Positions 1-8,630 of a stretch of 64,000 nucleotides of DNA are shown piece after piece. The translations under genes were made by a program, and so were the position numbers. The notes beneath the pieces are model-generated. The model saw only the letters and a list, made by a program, of their open reading frames with translations. It ran no database searches and was not told where the DNA came from. Numbering within the stretch: position 1 is the first letter of the stretch; each line of letters opens with the position of its first letter. The DNA lies in assembly GCA_026416125.1 (NCBI GenBank), contig JAOAFT010000002.1:1-64000 (forward strand), written 5' to 3'. Source of the DNA: Bacteroidota bacterium (GTDB lineage Bacteria > Bacteroidota > Ignavibacteria > UBA10030).

Positions 1-392
1 CGCACGTCCTCCCAAACATCTGTGGGCTAGCCTCCCCCACAGATCAAGAAGAGCCCAGATGGTGGCTGGGCTCTTCAAATCTGTAATTGCAAAAATAACA
101 AATAGAAGAAATGTGATCCTCAAACGTTTAAAAAAAATTAAGTCGCTGGGCGAGGGGAGGCTTTTTTAAAACCCAGCGACTTTTTAATAGCGTACGGCGT
201 GGGGTACCGAACGCTAATGTATTATAACAATCATTAAAAAAAAATGCAAATACTTTTTTCTCTAAAAATAAATTTTCACTTTCTAGCTTAAGCACTACAA
301 TCAGCTGTTCAACTCATAAGCATCTAAGCATCCTTATCACATGTTGATATTTGTTAAGCAATACTTCTTTCATTGCACATTAATGATTGGCA
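1..392. other. Gene-free region with four consecutive hairpins
   Basis: No convincing coding frame is present. Four inverted repeats follow one another: 19-26/36-43 (8 bp), 48-58/66-76 (11 bp, 7-nt loop), 141-150/172-181 (10 bp) and 188-197/207-216 (10 bp with one mismatch). The loop side of the first (29-37) is an exact 9-nt complement of the loop of the third (154-162), so a loop-loop interaction is possible in a plus-strand transcript. The third hairpin also looks like a bidirectional terminator. The rest (217-392) is AT-rich and featureless. This could be the 3' end of a structured RNA or a run of terminators behind a gene left of the window. I matched it to no known RNA family. Confidence 0.5.
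129..185. terminator. Bidirectional intrinsic terminator
   Basis: A perfect 10-bp stem (141-150 with 172-181) is followed by a T run at 181-185 on the plus strand. On the minus strand it is followed by a T run, seen as the A tract at 129-138. It would end transcription of the minus-strand lipoprotein gene at 393 and any rightward transcript entering from the left edge. Confidence 0.65.
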
Positions 393-1319
393 TTATTGAA
401 CAATAAAAGGAATCCCCCAGAGTTGAGAACTAAACGGCGTTGCATCATCATAAACTGCACTTCGTGGTATTGCTCCTACCATTACATGATGATGCCCTTG
501 CCAAGCACCTCGCCACGTGTGTTCATACACTCGGGTAAAGGTTCCGTCATTATTGCTCATTGAGCTTACTTGTTCCATAGGTGCTCGATATGACCAACTG
601 TTGTTTAGAACAACCGGCCTATGGGCAACAACCAAATCTGATGAAGGATCGTTGCTCCGAACAGTGACTTGTATTTTAAACGTTCGCGATAACGATTGAG
701 CAAATGTTCGGAGTCTGTACCTTCCACCTGTTCCTGCAACAAAGGTGTAGGAAAGAGGATCGTTTATTTCAATTGAATCACCATCAGTATAGAAAACCAC
801 TTTCAAAATTGTCACGTTTTGTGCGTTGAGAGTTCCTCCTTTCAATGCAGAAATTGAGTGGAAACGCCACCGATTCTTCCTAACACGAGCAGTGTCATTT
901 TTCACAAACCATACTTTGCGTTGAATTTCTTCAACAAAAGGCTTGGTAATAATAGTATCAGGCTTATTTTCTCTCATGATGTGAATCCATATTTTCCCAC
1001 TCCATTTTGTTCGAACTATAACTTCAACTGTAGTGTCATTTAACATTTCATATTCTTTTGTTCTCTGTACTGAATCGATTTTGCGTCCCCACCGTACAAC
1101 CGAAAGTAAAGCAGTATATTTACCTAACGATGGAGAACCATCATTCAGAAGAACATCATCCTTGCGAAAGAAATCATCAGAATCTATAATTTCAGCTATG
1201 ATCGACCGATCATCTTCTGAGACTCTACTCTCAGTTGGTTCTGTTGCATTCTTTGTACATGCCATAAAGAACAAAGCAACACAACATGAAATTACTATTA
1301 ATAAAGTAATATTTCTCAT
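393..1319 (-). CDS. Unrecognised secreted lipoprotein
   Basis: A 308-residue protein beginning with a lipoprotein signal: a basic MRN start, a hydrophobic stretch, and lipobox FMAC with the cysteine near residue 21. It should be lipid-anchored in the envelope. The body is rich in beta-type segments with no motif I can assign; it mixes hydrophilic and Val/Thr-rich strands, as in beta-sandwich domains. The chosen ATG at 1319 follows GAGGAGG by 8 nt; an upstream in-frame codon at 1340 lies before this ribosome binding site and is unlikely. It lies 97 nt downstream of rsmI on the same strand and ends before the terminator at 129-185. Function unknown. Confidence 0.75.
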   Translation of the reverse strand: MRNITLLIVISCCVALFFMACTKNATEPTESRVSEDDRSIIAEIIDSDDFFRKDDVLLNDGSPSLGKYTALLSVVRWGRKIDSVQRTKEYEMLNDTTVEVIVRTKWSGKIWIHIMRENKPDTIITKPFVEEIQRKVWFVKNDTARVRKNRWRFHSISALKGGTLNAQNVTILKVVFYTDGDSIEINDPLSYTFVAGTGGRYRLRTFAQSLSRTFKIQVTVRSNDPSSDLVVAHRPVVLNNSWSYRAPMEQVSSMSNNDGTFTRVYEHTWRGAWQGHHHVMVGAIPRSAVYDDATPFSSQLWGIPFIVQ

Positions 1320-1416
1320 TGGTAAATCCTCCTCTATCATAAACTGAGTTATTACTTCGCTCTAAAATGAAGTATAATGTTTCACAAATCGATATTCAGT
1401 GATGAAGTTCACACAT

Positions 1417-2100
1417 TCAACTCCCTTCGATAACGAGCACACACTCACCCCGTACCGGCTTTCGTTCTATTATACGAAGAACATCTTCAAAAGTTCCTCG
1501 AATAACTTCTTCATATTTCTTTGTTAGCTCACGTGTTAGTGCAATTTTTCTATTTCCCAACTTACGACGTAACTCTTGTAATGTCCTTACAATTCGTTTC
1601 GGTGATTCATAAAGAACGATTGTTCTTCTTTCTTCCTTTAGCATATCAATTCTCCTATTCCTACCTTTCTTCTTCGGTAAAAAGCCTTCGAATACAAACT
1701 GCTTGCATGGAATACCACTTACAATAAGTGCTGCGAGTAATGCTGAAGGCCCGGGAATTGGGATGACTGGAATACTCGCGTCTAGTGCTTCTCGAACAAA
1801 CAACATTGCTGGATCTGAAATACCAGGCGTTCCAGCATCAGAAACAAGGGCGATTGATAAGCCCCGTTGAAGGTGTTGAAGTAATTCAGGGATACGTCGT
1901 ACCTCATTGTAACTATGGTAACTAATAAGTTTTTTCTCAATTGAGTAGTGATGAAGAAGTATTTTTGTTGTTCTGGTATCTTCACAAGCAACAATGTCAA
2001 CTGTAGAAAGTACCTTCAGTGCACGAAATGAGATATCTTCTAAATTTCCAATAGGTGTAGCTACAATATACAACGTACCAGCACTTTGATTGTTTTCCAT
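1417..2100 (-). CDS. rsmI: 16S rRNA (cytidine(1402)-2'-O)-methyltransferase RsmI
   Basis: A 227-residue tetrapyrrole-methylase-fold protein. It has the family signature near the N-terminus (YIVATPIGNLEDI, then CEDTRTT), the glycine-rich segment SDAGTPGISDP around residues 88-98, and GPSALLAAL in the middle. The family uses SAM to methylate the 2'-OH of C1402 in the ribosomal decoding centre, in the cytoplasm. Length is on the short side, lacking part of the C-terminal extension of E. coli RsmI. The start has only a weak ribosome binding site. A gene-free stretch of over 850 nt separates it from the next gene upstream. Confidence 0.93.
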   Translation of the reverse strand: MENNQSAGTLYIVATPIGNLEDISFRALKVLSTVDIVACEDTRTTKILLHHYSIEKKLISYHSYNEVRRIPELLQHLQRGLSIALVSDAGTPGISDPAMLFVREALDASIPVIPIPGPSALLAALIVSGIPCKQFVFEGFLPKKKGRNRRIDMLKEERRTIVLYESPKRIVRTLQELRRKLGNRKIALTRELTKKYEEVIRGTFEDVLRIIERKPVRGECVLVIEGS

Positions 2101-2962
2101 ACTTATTTGATTATTCTCTCATATTTTACAACCTTTACTGTAAATACTCCGCATTTTTACACATTCAATGATACAAAGAAAGGTTAAGACAAACAAACTC
2201 CTTACTCATTTAGTATTAGTTTACACTTTCAACAATATTCACATTTAGATAGTATATAAACAAAACCAAGATTCTACTGGATACTTGAAAAGTGGTGTTC
2301 TCCATGTTAAGAACATTTAGAATTGAATCTGGTAAAACTCATTCTATTTCTCTTCTGATTTCACTGTGGGAAATGTAGTAGTAGCGCTATTAGAAAAATC
2401 CCTGATCGACTGAACAAAATCTTGCTCAAGGCGAAAATATTGTTGTAAGTGGCAATTATTTCTTGTTTCTTTCAACTCAACAAAAAACCAGGAAAAGAAC
2501 ACTCTTAACATTTCTGAAGTATTGGTCTGTTTTACTTTCTCATAGCTTTAATAGGAATGCCTTTAACTCAGAGATTTCCATCAGCAAAATCTTAATGAAT
2601 GAGCAACAAAATAACTGATTGGCACGGTGATATTACTACAAAAGATATCTCGAATGTACTAAAGTATTTCCTCCAAGTATCTTTACGAAATGATGCTTTT
2701 AACGCTTTTATAGTCTATATCTATTAATGGTGTAGTACGATCATCCACTTAAAAAAAGAAGAACAAACCAAAATTACTAACGTGTAGATATCAACCGTAA
2801 CTAGCCGAGTATGAGCAATCTTTGCATCGGTACACTGTATTCTTGAGAATACATGCAATTATGATTTTCTACTATTACATTACAATTTAAGTATGAACTT
2901 CATAAGCGAGAAAAATCTCCTCTCATGCCGTCCATCCAACCTGAAGCACTTTATAAAACAAT
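2101..2962. other. Long gene-free region, probably decayed sequence
   Basis: About 860 nt with stop codons in all frames and no frame longer than about 60 codons that resembles a gene. On the plus strand, 2412-2465 translates as EQNLAQGENIVVSGNYFL. This resembles the conserved C-terminal segment of CusB-type RND adaptor proteins (GL-x-GE-x-VV-x-SGNFL), so this may be a fossil of an efflux adaptor. Flanking frames are too broken to confirm it. No RNA gene is recognised. Confidence 0.35.
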
Positions 2963-2997
2963 AAAGCCCTCAATGGATTACCACCACTGAGGGCTTT
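2963..2997 (-). terminator. Intrinsic terminator after the YbgF-like gene
   Basis: Perfect 10-bp stem, 2963-2972 with 2988-2997, 15-nt loop. On the minus strand it follows the stop codon at 3024 and is followed by a T-rich stretch. Confidence 0.7.
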
Positions 2998-3023
2998 AAA
3001 TAGACAAAGCTCTCGTACTTATT

Positions 3024-3881
3024 TTACAATTGTGCCCACCGGGCTTTTGCTCGTTTCACATTTTTACTCATTGGATAATTCTTCACAACTTGCTCGTATG
3101 CTTCTTTTGCCTTCTGCTTCTGACCAAGTCTATCATAACATTGAGCAAGCATAAATTGCGCATCTGCCTTTTTCTCAGATTGACGAAATTCCAATACCTC
3201 CTTAAAATTCTCAATTGCTAATGAATATTTCCCCAAGGCGAATCGACACTCACCAATCCAATAGATGCAATTATCTCGCATGTCCTCACTTACCCCTCGT
3301 TCCAGTAATGTCTGAAATGTTCGTAGTGCTGTTTCATATTTCCGATTATTGAAAGCTTTCAATGCCTCCTCGTATGATGTAAGGACTTCAGCGGATTTTG
3401 AAGAAGGGCGAGCTGGAACATTCTCAGCTTCGGCTACACCGGCACTCGTTCTCATTTGCAGTTCAGCCCTATCCGCACGTTCTTTCTCTAAGGCCAATTT
3501 TGATTCTGTATCACTAAGTCGGAGTGTTAAATTACGATTTTCTTGTTCCACACGCATTATTTTCTGTTTTAATGCTGCATTCTCTGACTGAAGGTCTTGA
3601 AGTTGTTTCTCGTACATCGCAATACGTTCTTCGGAAACCGATTTTGCAGAGGATTGAGGTGCTGTATCGGATTCTTTAGGACCTATGAAACTGCTAAGAA
3701 ATGCATCATCCTCATTCTGAGGTTCTTCTTTCTTCTGAGAGTATGTTGTTCGTTCTTGCTGGCCTGAAGTCTCTTCTTTGAGGGTTTCTTCAATCTCACC
3801 ACAACCAACAAATACACTAAATAGTACTACTATGAACAATACACTGGTATTATGTGGGAAACAATATTTGTTGGAATTCAT
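3024..3881 (-). CDS. CpoB/YbgF-like lipoprotein with coiled coil and TPR repeats
   Basis: 285 residues. The N-terminus is a lipoprotein signal ending in FVGC (cysteine near residue 27). Next comes an acidic/Gln-rich linker, then a coiled coil (about residues 85-145) of the YbgF trimerisation type. The C-terminal 115 residues hold about three TPR units (SYEEALKAFNNRKYETAL onward, ending KNYPMSKNVKRAKARWAQL). In E. coli, CpoB works with Tol-Pal and PBP1B at the septum. Here no tolB or pal gene is adjacent, so the role is inferred from architecture only. GGAGG precedes the ATG by 5 nt. Confidence 0.78.
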   Translation of the reverse strand: MNSNKYCFPHNTSVLFIVVLFSVFVGCGEIEETLKEETSGQQERTTYSQKKEEPQNEDDAFLSSFIGPKESDTAPQSSAKSVSEERIAMYEKQLQDLQSENAALKQKIMRVEQENRNLTLRLSDTESKLALEKERADRAELQMRTSAGVAEAENVPARPSSKSAEVLTSYEEALKAFNNRKYETALRTFQTLLERGVSEDMRDNCIYWIGECRFALGKYSLAIENFKEVLEFRQSEKKADAQFMLAQCYDRLGQKQKAKEAYEQVVKNYPMSKNVKRAKARWAQL

Positions 3882-3999
3882 AGTGCCTCCAAAAATGTGG
3901 CAAAGTTATAAGTGAATTTATGATTGCTTTGGTAAATTATTAAAGCCCCTTTTCAATGTCAAGTTACGATGTACTATATATACAAAATATTTCAAAATA

Positions 4000-5481
4000 T
4001 TACAAGGAACATGGAAGTTTCACTGTGAATGTACTACCCTTCCCTTCCTGACTCTGCACTTCAATTGTACCTTTGTGAGCTTCAACAATCCATTTAGCAA
4101 TTGCTAATCCTAATCCGCTTCCTTCTGGGTCGTGACCTCGCTTCCTCGTTTTAGCTCTATAAAACCTCTCAAAAATCTTTTCTTTATCCTTTTCCGGTAT
4201 ACCAATACCATTATCTGTCACGCGGACTATTGCATACCCTTTTTCTTCATCAACGCTAACTAGTATTGTGCCACCGTTTGGTGTATATTTTATAGCATTA
4301 TCTAGGATGTTTAAAAATAATTGTTTTAACTTCGCGTTATCACCATCAACGGTAGGTTTCGATGTCACCGTGTAAAGAACTTTAATTTTTTTCGATGATG
4401 CCAATGTTTTTGCTTCTTCAACTAATTCATGAAGGAGTGACTCGATGTTAACTTTCCCGATTGAAAGTGTCAATCGCCCATTGTCTGATTTGATAAGTGT
4501 CATGAGAGATTCTACGATACCAGATAGGCGCACTACCTCGTCGTACAAGCTCTGGAGAAGTTCGCGTGTAGAAGAAGAAATCCGTTTATTTCGTAGGGCA
4601 ACCTCAATTTCTCCACGCATGATTGTTAAAGGGGTTTTTAATTCATGCGATGCATCTGCTGAAAACTGCTGTACCTGGTTGAATGACGCTTCTAAACGCT
4701 CAATCATGTCATTAAACTGCGCCGTCAAACGACCAATTTCATCGTCAACATCATAGACCGGCAATCGACGACTTAGATTTTGAGCTGTTATTTCTCGTGC
4801 AGCCTTTGTAAGTTCATCAACTGGTTTCAGTGATTTACTCGCTAAAAACCATCCTCCTATGACAGAAATTAGTAAAGCAAAAGGTGCAATCAACATTGCA
4901 TTGTAGAAGAAGTCATCAAGTACTTCATACACCGGTGTTAATGGGTAGGCAACAAAAATTTTAACATAGTCGGTTTGCATTAGTGCCATTCGTAGTGTTT
5001 CACCATTAAATCCTTCGACAGTTACAATATTAACCCATTGGTAAGGGATATCAGGATACTGTAGAGTGTTATCATGAAGATTCTGTGAACGAAACAGCAC
5101 ATCGCCATTTCGATCGAGTATTTGTATGTAGTGTCGTCGAGGACTCATGAGCGTATGTTGGTATATCTGATTCCATATTTCATCCGTTTCCACCCGTTCG
5201 CGTTCAAGCGAATCCGCTTTAGCAAGACTTTCCTTCGTTTGAGCTTTCCTCAACGCTTCGAGTTCACGAATTGCTGCTCGTTTCAATCGAATTCGTTTAG
5301 CTTTGGGTTCGATGAATTCGTTCACCCATCGTACTTCGTTCCGTAAGGAGTAGTCTAAATTTTCTAGGAGTGTTCTCCGTGTAATAAGGTACGCTGCCAC
5401 CCCATAACCACAAATTGTGATAAATAGAATCAGAACATACCACAAGGTTAATTTACTACGTATGGAGTGAAAAAACTTCAT
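4000..5481 (-). CDS. Sensor histidine kinase (HAMP-HisKA-HATPase)
   Basis: A 493-residue membrane kinase. TM1 lies at about 11-33, a periplasmic sensor region at 34-193 (about 160 residues with a charged helix), TM2 at 194-214 and HAMP at about 212-265. HisKA carries the phospho-accepting His279 in SADASHELKTPL. The ATPase domain has N-box Asn395 (NAIKYTPNGG), G1 DNGIGIP (423-429) and G2 GSGLGLA (454-460), so all catalytic motifs are present. It lies 24 nt downstream of its response regulator. The domain order resembles CusS/ArlS-type kinases, but the stimulus cannot be read from the sequence. Confidence 0.93.
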   Translation of the reverse strand: MKFFHSIRSKLTLWYVLILFITICGYGVAAYLITRRTLLENLDYSLRNEVRWVNEFIEPKAKRIRLKRAAIRELEALRKAQTKESLAKADSLERERVETDEIWNQIYQHTLMSPRRHYIQILDRNGDVLFRSQNLHDNTLQYPDIPYQWVNIVTVEGFNGETLRMALMQTDYVKIFVAYPLTPVYEVLDDFFYNAMLIAPFALLISVIGGWFLASKSLKPVDELTKAAREITAQNLSRRLPVYDVDDEIGRLTAQFNDMIERLEASFNQVQQFSADASHELKTPLTIMRGEIEVALRNKRISSSTRELLQSLYDEVVRLSGIVESLMTLIKSDNGRLTLSIGKVNIESLLHELVEEAKTLASSKKIKVLYTVTSKPTVDGDNAKLKQLFLNILDNAIKYTPNGGTILVSVDEEKGYAIVRVTDNGIGIPEKDKEKIFERFYRAKTRKRGHDPEGSGLGLAIAKWIVEAHKGTIEVQSQEGKGSTFTVKLPCSL

Positions 5482-5505
5482 AGAGGGATAATTGTAAATT
5501 CCACC

Positions 5506-6189
5506 CTATTTGAAGGAAAGTTTTTTATCAGACAAGTAATAGCCTTTCCCTCGTTCTGTTTGAAAAAGTTTTACTTTATGCTCACTATCAATTTTCTTTC
5601 GCAAATGTGTAACGTACACATCAACGACATTAGTGCCGGGATCAAAATTATACCCCCATACTTCCCTTGCAAGTTCAGATCGAGTAATGAGTTTTCCTTG
5701 ATTACGCATAAAGTACTCTAAGAGTGCATACTCACGACTTGTTAACTCAATGGTCTTCCCACCACGTTGAGCTTTGTGGGTTACTGTATCGAGCACTAAA
5801 TCTTTGTATTTTAATTTGACTTGCGATTGTGCACTCCGCCTTAACACAGATCGAATACGTGCCAGAAGAACATCGAATGAAAATGGCTTACAAAGGTAAT
5901 CATCGGCTCCTTGTTCTAATCCGCCAACGATATCTTCGGTGTCAGAACGAGCAGTAAGCATAATGATCGGTGTTTTTATTTTATCGTGTCGCAAGTCTCT
6001 TAGAATTGAAAACCCATCTTTCACAGGCAGTAAAACATCAAGGAGAATCACGTCGTACTGCTCTGTTCGTGCTGCCTTCTCACCCTTTTCACCATCCTCA
6101 GCAACGTCAACCTCAAACCCCTCGGCTTCTAATCCTTTTTTAAGGAAACGAGCAACCTTTTGCTCATCTTCAATGACAAGTACTTTCAT
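5506..6189 (-). CDS. OmpR/PhoB-family response regulator
   Basis: 227 residues. The receiver domain has phospho-acceptor Asp51 (VILLDVLLP), the Thr of MLTARSD and the Lys of LCKPFS. It is followed by a winged-helix DNA-binding domain (SREYALLEYF through TNVVDVYVTHLRKKID). It is the cognate partner of the kinase immediately downstream. An in-frame GTG at 6195 is possible, but AAAAGGT is better placed for the ATG at 6189. That ribosome binding site lies inside a small hairpin (6194-6210). Confidence 0.95.
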   Translation of the reverse strand: MKVLVIEDEQKVARFLKKGLEAEGFEVDVAEDGEKGEKAARTEQYDVILLDVLLPVKDGFSILRDLRHDKIKTPIIMLTARSDTEDIVGGLEQGADDYLCKPFSFDVLLARIRSVLRRSAQSQVKLKYKDLVLDTVTHKAQRGGKTIELTSREYALLEYFMRNQGKLITRSELAREVWGYNFDPGTNVVDVYVTHLRKKIDSEHKVKLFQTERGKGYYLSDKKLSFK

Positions 6190-6193
6190 ACGC

Positions 6194-6210
6194 ACCTTTT
6201 TTCAAAAGGT
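6194..6210 (-). promoter_or_regulatory. Hairpin sequestering the response-regulator ribosome binding site
   Basis: On the minus strand ACCTTTT pairs with AAAAGGT (7 bp, 3-nt loop), and the second arm is the Shine-Dalgarno sequence 4 nt before the ATG at 6189. The stem is weak and AU-rich, so it could open with temperature or ribosome approach. Regulatory use is inference. Confidence 0.4.
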
Positions 6211-6260
6211 AGTGCTTATTCAACAAACTTTCAATGAAGAGAGCAAGCATTCGACTCGCA

Positions 6261-6545
6261 TTACTCCTTTGGTGGTAACGGTGATGAAAGAAAAGAGGAT
6301 GGTGGATCGTTTGGATTCTCTGGCATATTCGCCTGGAGCCACCGTGAAATACGAATTTTTGAAATTGGCGGTAAGAGTGCAATTTTTGCTTGTTCGAGTG
6401 CTTTCTTAATATCTTCATGTTTGTACTGTGGGAGTTCTTCTTTCATAATTCGTTCAAGAACTTCCCAATAGTGAGGGTCTTCATGATTTAAAAACCAATT
6501 CCCATTGATTTCCATTAACTTTCGCTCAAACTCTGTCCATCCCAT
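6261..6545 (-). CDS. Small soluble protein of unknown function
   Basis: 94 residues, no signal peptide or membrane segment. It begins MGWTEFERKLMEINGNWFLN and ends in a Pro/Ser-rich tail (PSSFLSSPLPPKE). The core is predicted helical, with several Trp and acidic residues. AAGGAAGGG lies about 7 nt before the ATG. It precedes the two-component genes by about 70 nt on the same strand and may share their transcript. I do not recognise a family. Confidence 0.6.
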   Translation of the reverse strand: MGWTEFERKLMEINGNWFLNHEDPHYWEVLERIMKEELPQYKHEDIKKALEQAKIALLPPISKIRISRWLQANMPENPNDPPSSFLSSPLPPKE

Positions 6546-6667
6546 AGTGTTACCCTTCCTTGGTCAATTTTGTCCTAATTGAGAACAATTATACAATTAA
6601 TATTTAAACAATGCTATATCCTCCTAAAAAATTTTTCTTTTTGCTATTTTTAATTACCTTTTGATAA

Positions 6668-8356
6668 ATGGTTACGTATACGATACAAGAAATTTTTACT
6701 AAGAGTGTTGTTCAATATTCCAGAAAACCAGCACTTTCATTCGTTGATGACCATCCTCTTACTTATGCTGACGTCCGACGTGAAGTAGACCACCTCATCC
6801 AATTCCTTCGAACGCATGGAATAAGTCATGGCGATCGTGTTGCTATCCTCGGTGAAAATAGCCCACAGTGGTGTCTTGCTTACCTTGCAGTAACTACTTC
6901 AGGTGCTATTGCAGTTCCAATTTTAACTGAATTCCATGCCTCTGATATACATCATATTATTCGTCATTCGGAATGTAAGATTATTTTTGTCTCAGAGCGG
7001 TACTATCACAAAATTGAAGAACTTGATTTAGCTTCATTCAACGCTATTGTTCTTCTAGATACATTTAGTCTTCTCAAACCAACAACATCCAAAACAACAC
7101 TCCGTAAACTAATAATAGAAGGTGGGAAAGAACTTCAAAAAATCCGTACACTAGTCATGGAGCTTGCCGGAAAACTTCCATCTGGCGTAGGTGAAAATGA
7201 TATCGCGGCAATTATATATACTTCAGGTACCACAGGTCATACAAAAGGTGTCATGCTCACGCATAAAAATATTGTTTGGAATGCTACCCAAGCTGCTAAG
7301 TTGCCTAATATCACATCCAACGATACATTACTCTCAATCCTTCCTCTTGCTCACGTCTATGAATGCACTATAGGATTTATTGTACCGTTTATGTGTGGTG
7401 CAACCATCTACTACATAAAAAAACCTCCCACACCAACAATTCTACTTGACGCACTTACGAAAGTAAAACCTACGGCGATGCTCTCTGTTCCTCTCATTAT
7501 TGAAAAAATATACAAGACACGCATTCTTCCAGAAATAAAAAAACGCACACTCACAAAATTTTTATATCGAGTTCCAACTATTCGTAAACGAATCAACAAA
7601 ATGGCTGGTTCCAAACTCAAACAAGTATTTGGTGGACGACTTCGCTTCTTTGGTATCGGTGGTGCACCCCTTGCTCCCGACGTCGAACAATTCCTCATCG
7701 AAGCAGAATTTCCGTATGCAATTGGATATGGCTTAACTGAAACAGCACCTCTCATAGCAGGCTCAGATGCTTATAAAACAAAGTACCGCTCCACTGGACC
7801 ACTGTTACCAGAAGTAGAAGTAAGGATAGAAAACGCTGATTCTCAAACAAAAATAGGTGAAATCGTAGTACGCGGTCCAAACGTTATGAAAGGGTACTAC
7901 AAGGACCCTGAACGTACAGCTGAAGTCCTTTCTGCTGATGGATGGTTTAGGACTGGGGATTTAGGATATCTCGATGAAGACGGTTACTTGTACATTACAG
8001 GACGCTTAAAGAATATAATTCTCGGGGCAAATGGAGAAAACATCTATCCAGAAGTCATTGAATCCATTATCAATCGATCCGAATATGTGTTAGAATCTCT
8101 AGTATATGAAGAAGGTGGCCAACTTGTCGCACGTGTATATTTAGATTACGAAAAAATCGATGCTGAGTGTGCCTCTGAACAAGCCACCGAATCTCACGTG
8201 AAACAGAAAATAAAATTGATTTTAGAAACACTCCGCACAGAAGTTAATCAACAAGTTCCCTCTTTTTCACGCGTAGTTCGAATCATCGAACAACCAGAAC
8301 CTTTCGAAAAAACTCCAACACAAAAAATCAAACGACATTTATATATAACGAATTGA
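6668..8356 (+). CDS. Long-chain fatty-acid-CoA ligase (AMP-forming)
   Basis: A 562-residue ANL-superfamily enzyme that activates a fatty acid with ATP and CoA. The AMP-binding P-loop is YTSGTTGHTKG (184-194), motif A5 is YGLTETAP (354-361), and the TGDLG hinge region lies at 429-433 followed by GRLKNIILGANGENIYPE. The conserved C-terminal lysine region is EKTPTQKIKRH. It ends about 35 nt before tRNA-Pro, and no terminator is seen between. Substrate chain length cannot be judged from these motifs; the insert at 281-320 is typical of FAA1/FadD-like forms. Confidence 0.92.
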   Translation: MVTYTIQEIFTKSVVQYSRKPALSFVDDHPLTYADVRREVDHLIQFLRTHGISHGDRVAILGENSPQWCLAYLAVTTSGAIAVPILTEFHASDIHHIIRHSECKIIFVSERYYHKIEELDLASFNAIVLLDTFSLLKPTTSKTTLRKLIIEGGKELQKIRTLVMELAGKLPSGVGENDIAAIIYTSGTTGHTKGVMLTHKNIVWNATQAAKLPNITSNDTLLSILPLAHVYECTIGFIVPFMCGATIYYIKKPPTPTILLDALTKVKPTAMLSVPLIIEKIYKTRILPEIKKRTLTKFLYRVPTIRKRINKMAGSKLKQVFGGRLRFFGIGGAPLAPDVEQFLIEAEFPYAIGYGLTETAPLIAGSDAYKTKYRSTGPLLPEVEVRIENADSQTKIGEIVVRGPNVMKGYYKDPERTAEVLSADGWFRTGDLGYLDEDGYLYITGRLKNIILGANGENIYPEVIESIINRSEYVLESLVYEEGGQLVARVYLDYEKIDAECASEQATESHVKQKIKLILETLRTEVNQQVPSFSRVVRIIEQPEPFEKTPTQKIKRHLYITN

Positions 8357-8391
8357 CTAAGAGAACAAAATTTTGTACCTTATATGCTGAT

Positions 8392-8466
8392 CGGGGTGTA
8401 GCTCAGCCCGGCTAGAGCACCTGCCTTGGGCGCAGGGGGTCGGAGGTTCGAATCCTCTCACCCCGA
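8392..8466 (+). tRNA. tRNA-Pro (anticodon TGG)
   Basis: Full cloverleaf: acceptor CGGGGTG pairs with CACCCCG (discriminator A at 8466). The D arm is GCTC/GAGC, the anticodon stem CCTGC/GCAGG has loop CTTGGGC (anticodon 8427-8429), and the T arm GGAGG/CCTCT has TTCGAAT. The 3' CCA is not encoded. Confidence 0.97.
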
Positions 8467-8531
8467 CAGAACTTAGCGCAGATCAATAGAAGTTCTTTCC
8501 TAATTTTCCAACAATAACCTCAATAAACCTG

Positions 8532-8560
8532 TTGACAAATAGCAAGAAATTCTCTACAAT
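8532..8560 (+). promoter_or_regulatory. Consensus sigma-70 promoter
   Basis: TTGACA at 8532-8537 and TACAAT at 8555-8560 with exactly 17 nt between, 70 nt upstream of the TPR-repeat gene. This is a housekeeping-type promoter for 8631-12678. The ribosome binding site AAAGGAT lies about 8 nt before the ATG. Confidence 0.75.
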
Positions 8561-8630
8561 GAACTTGGCAAGGAAAGTAGAGAGGGGAGCGGTAAAAAAG
8601 TACTCGAGAGGTTAGAAAGGATAGTGATTT

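Noticed and set aside
1-220. tmRNA, RNase P RNA or SRP RNA
   Set aside because: None of the conserved cores of these RNAs (tag frame and tRNA-like end, P4 core, SRP tetraloop helix) could be recognised on either strand.
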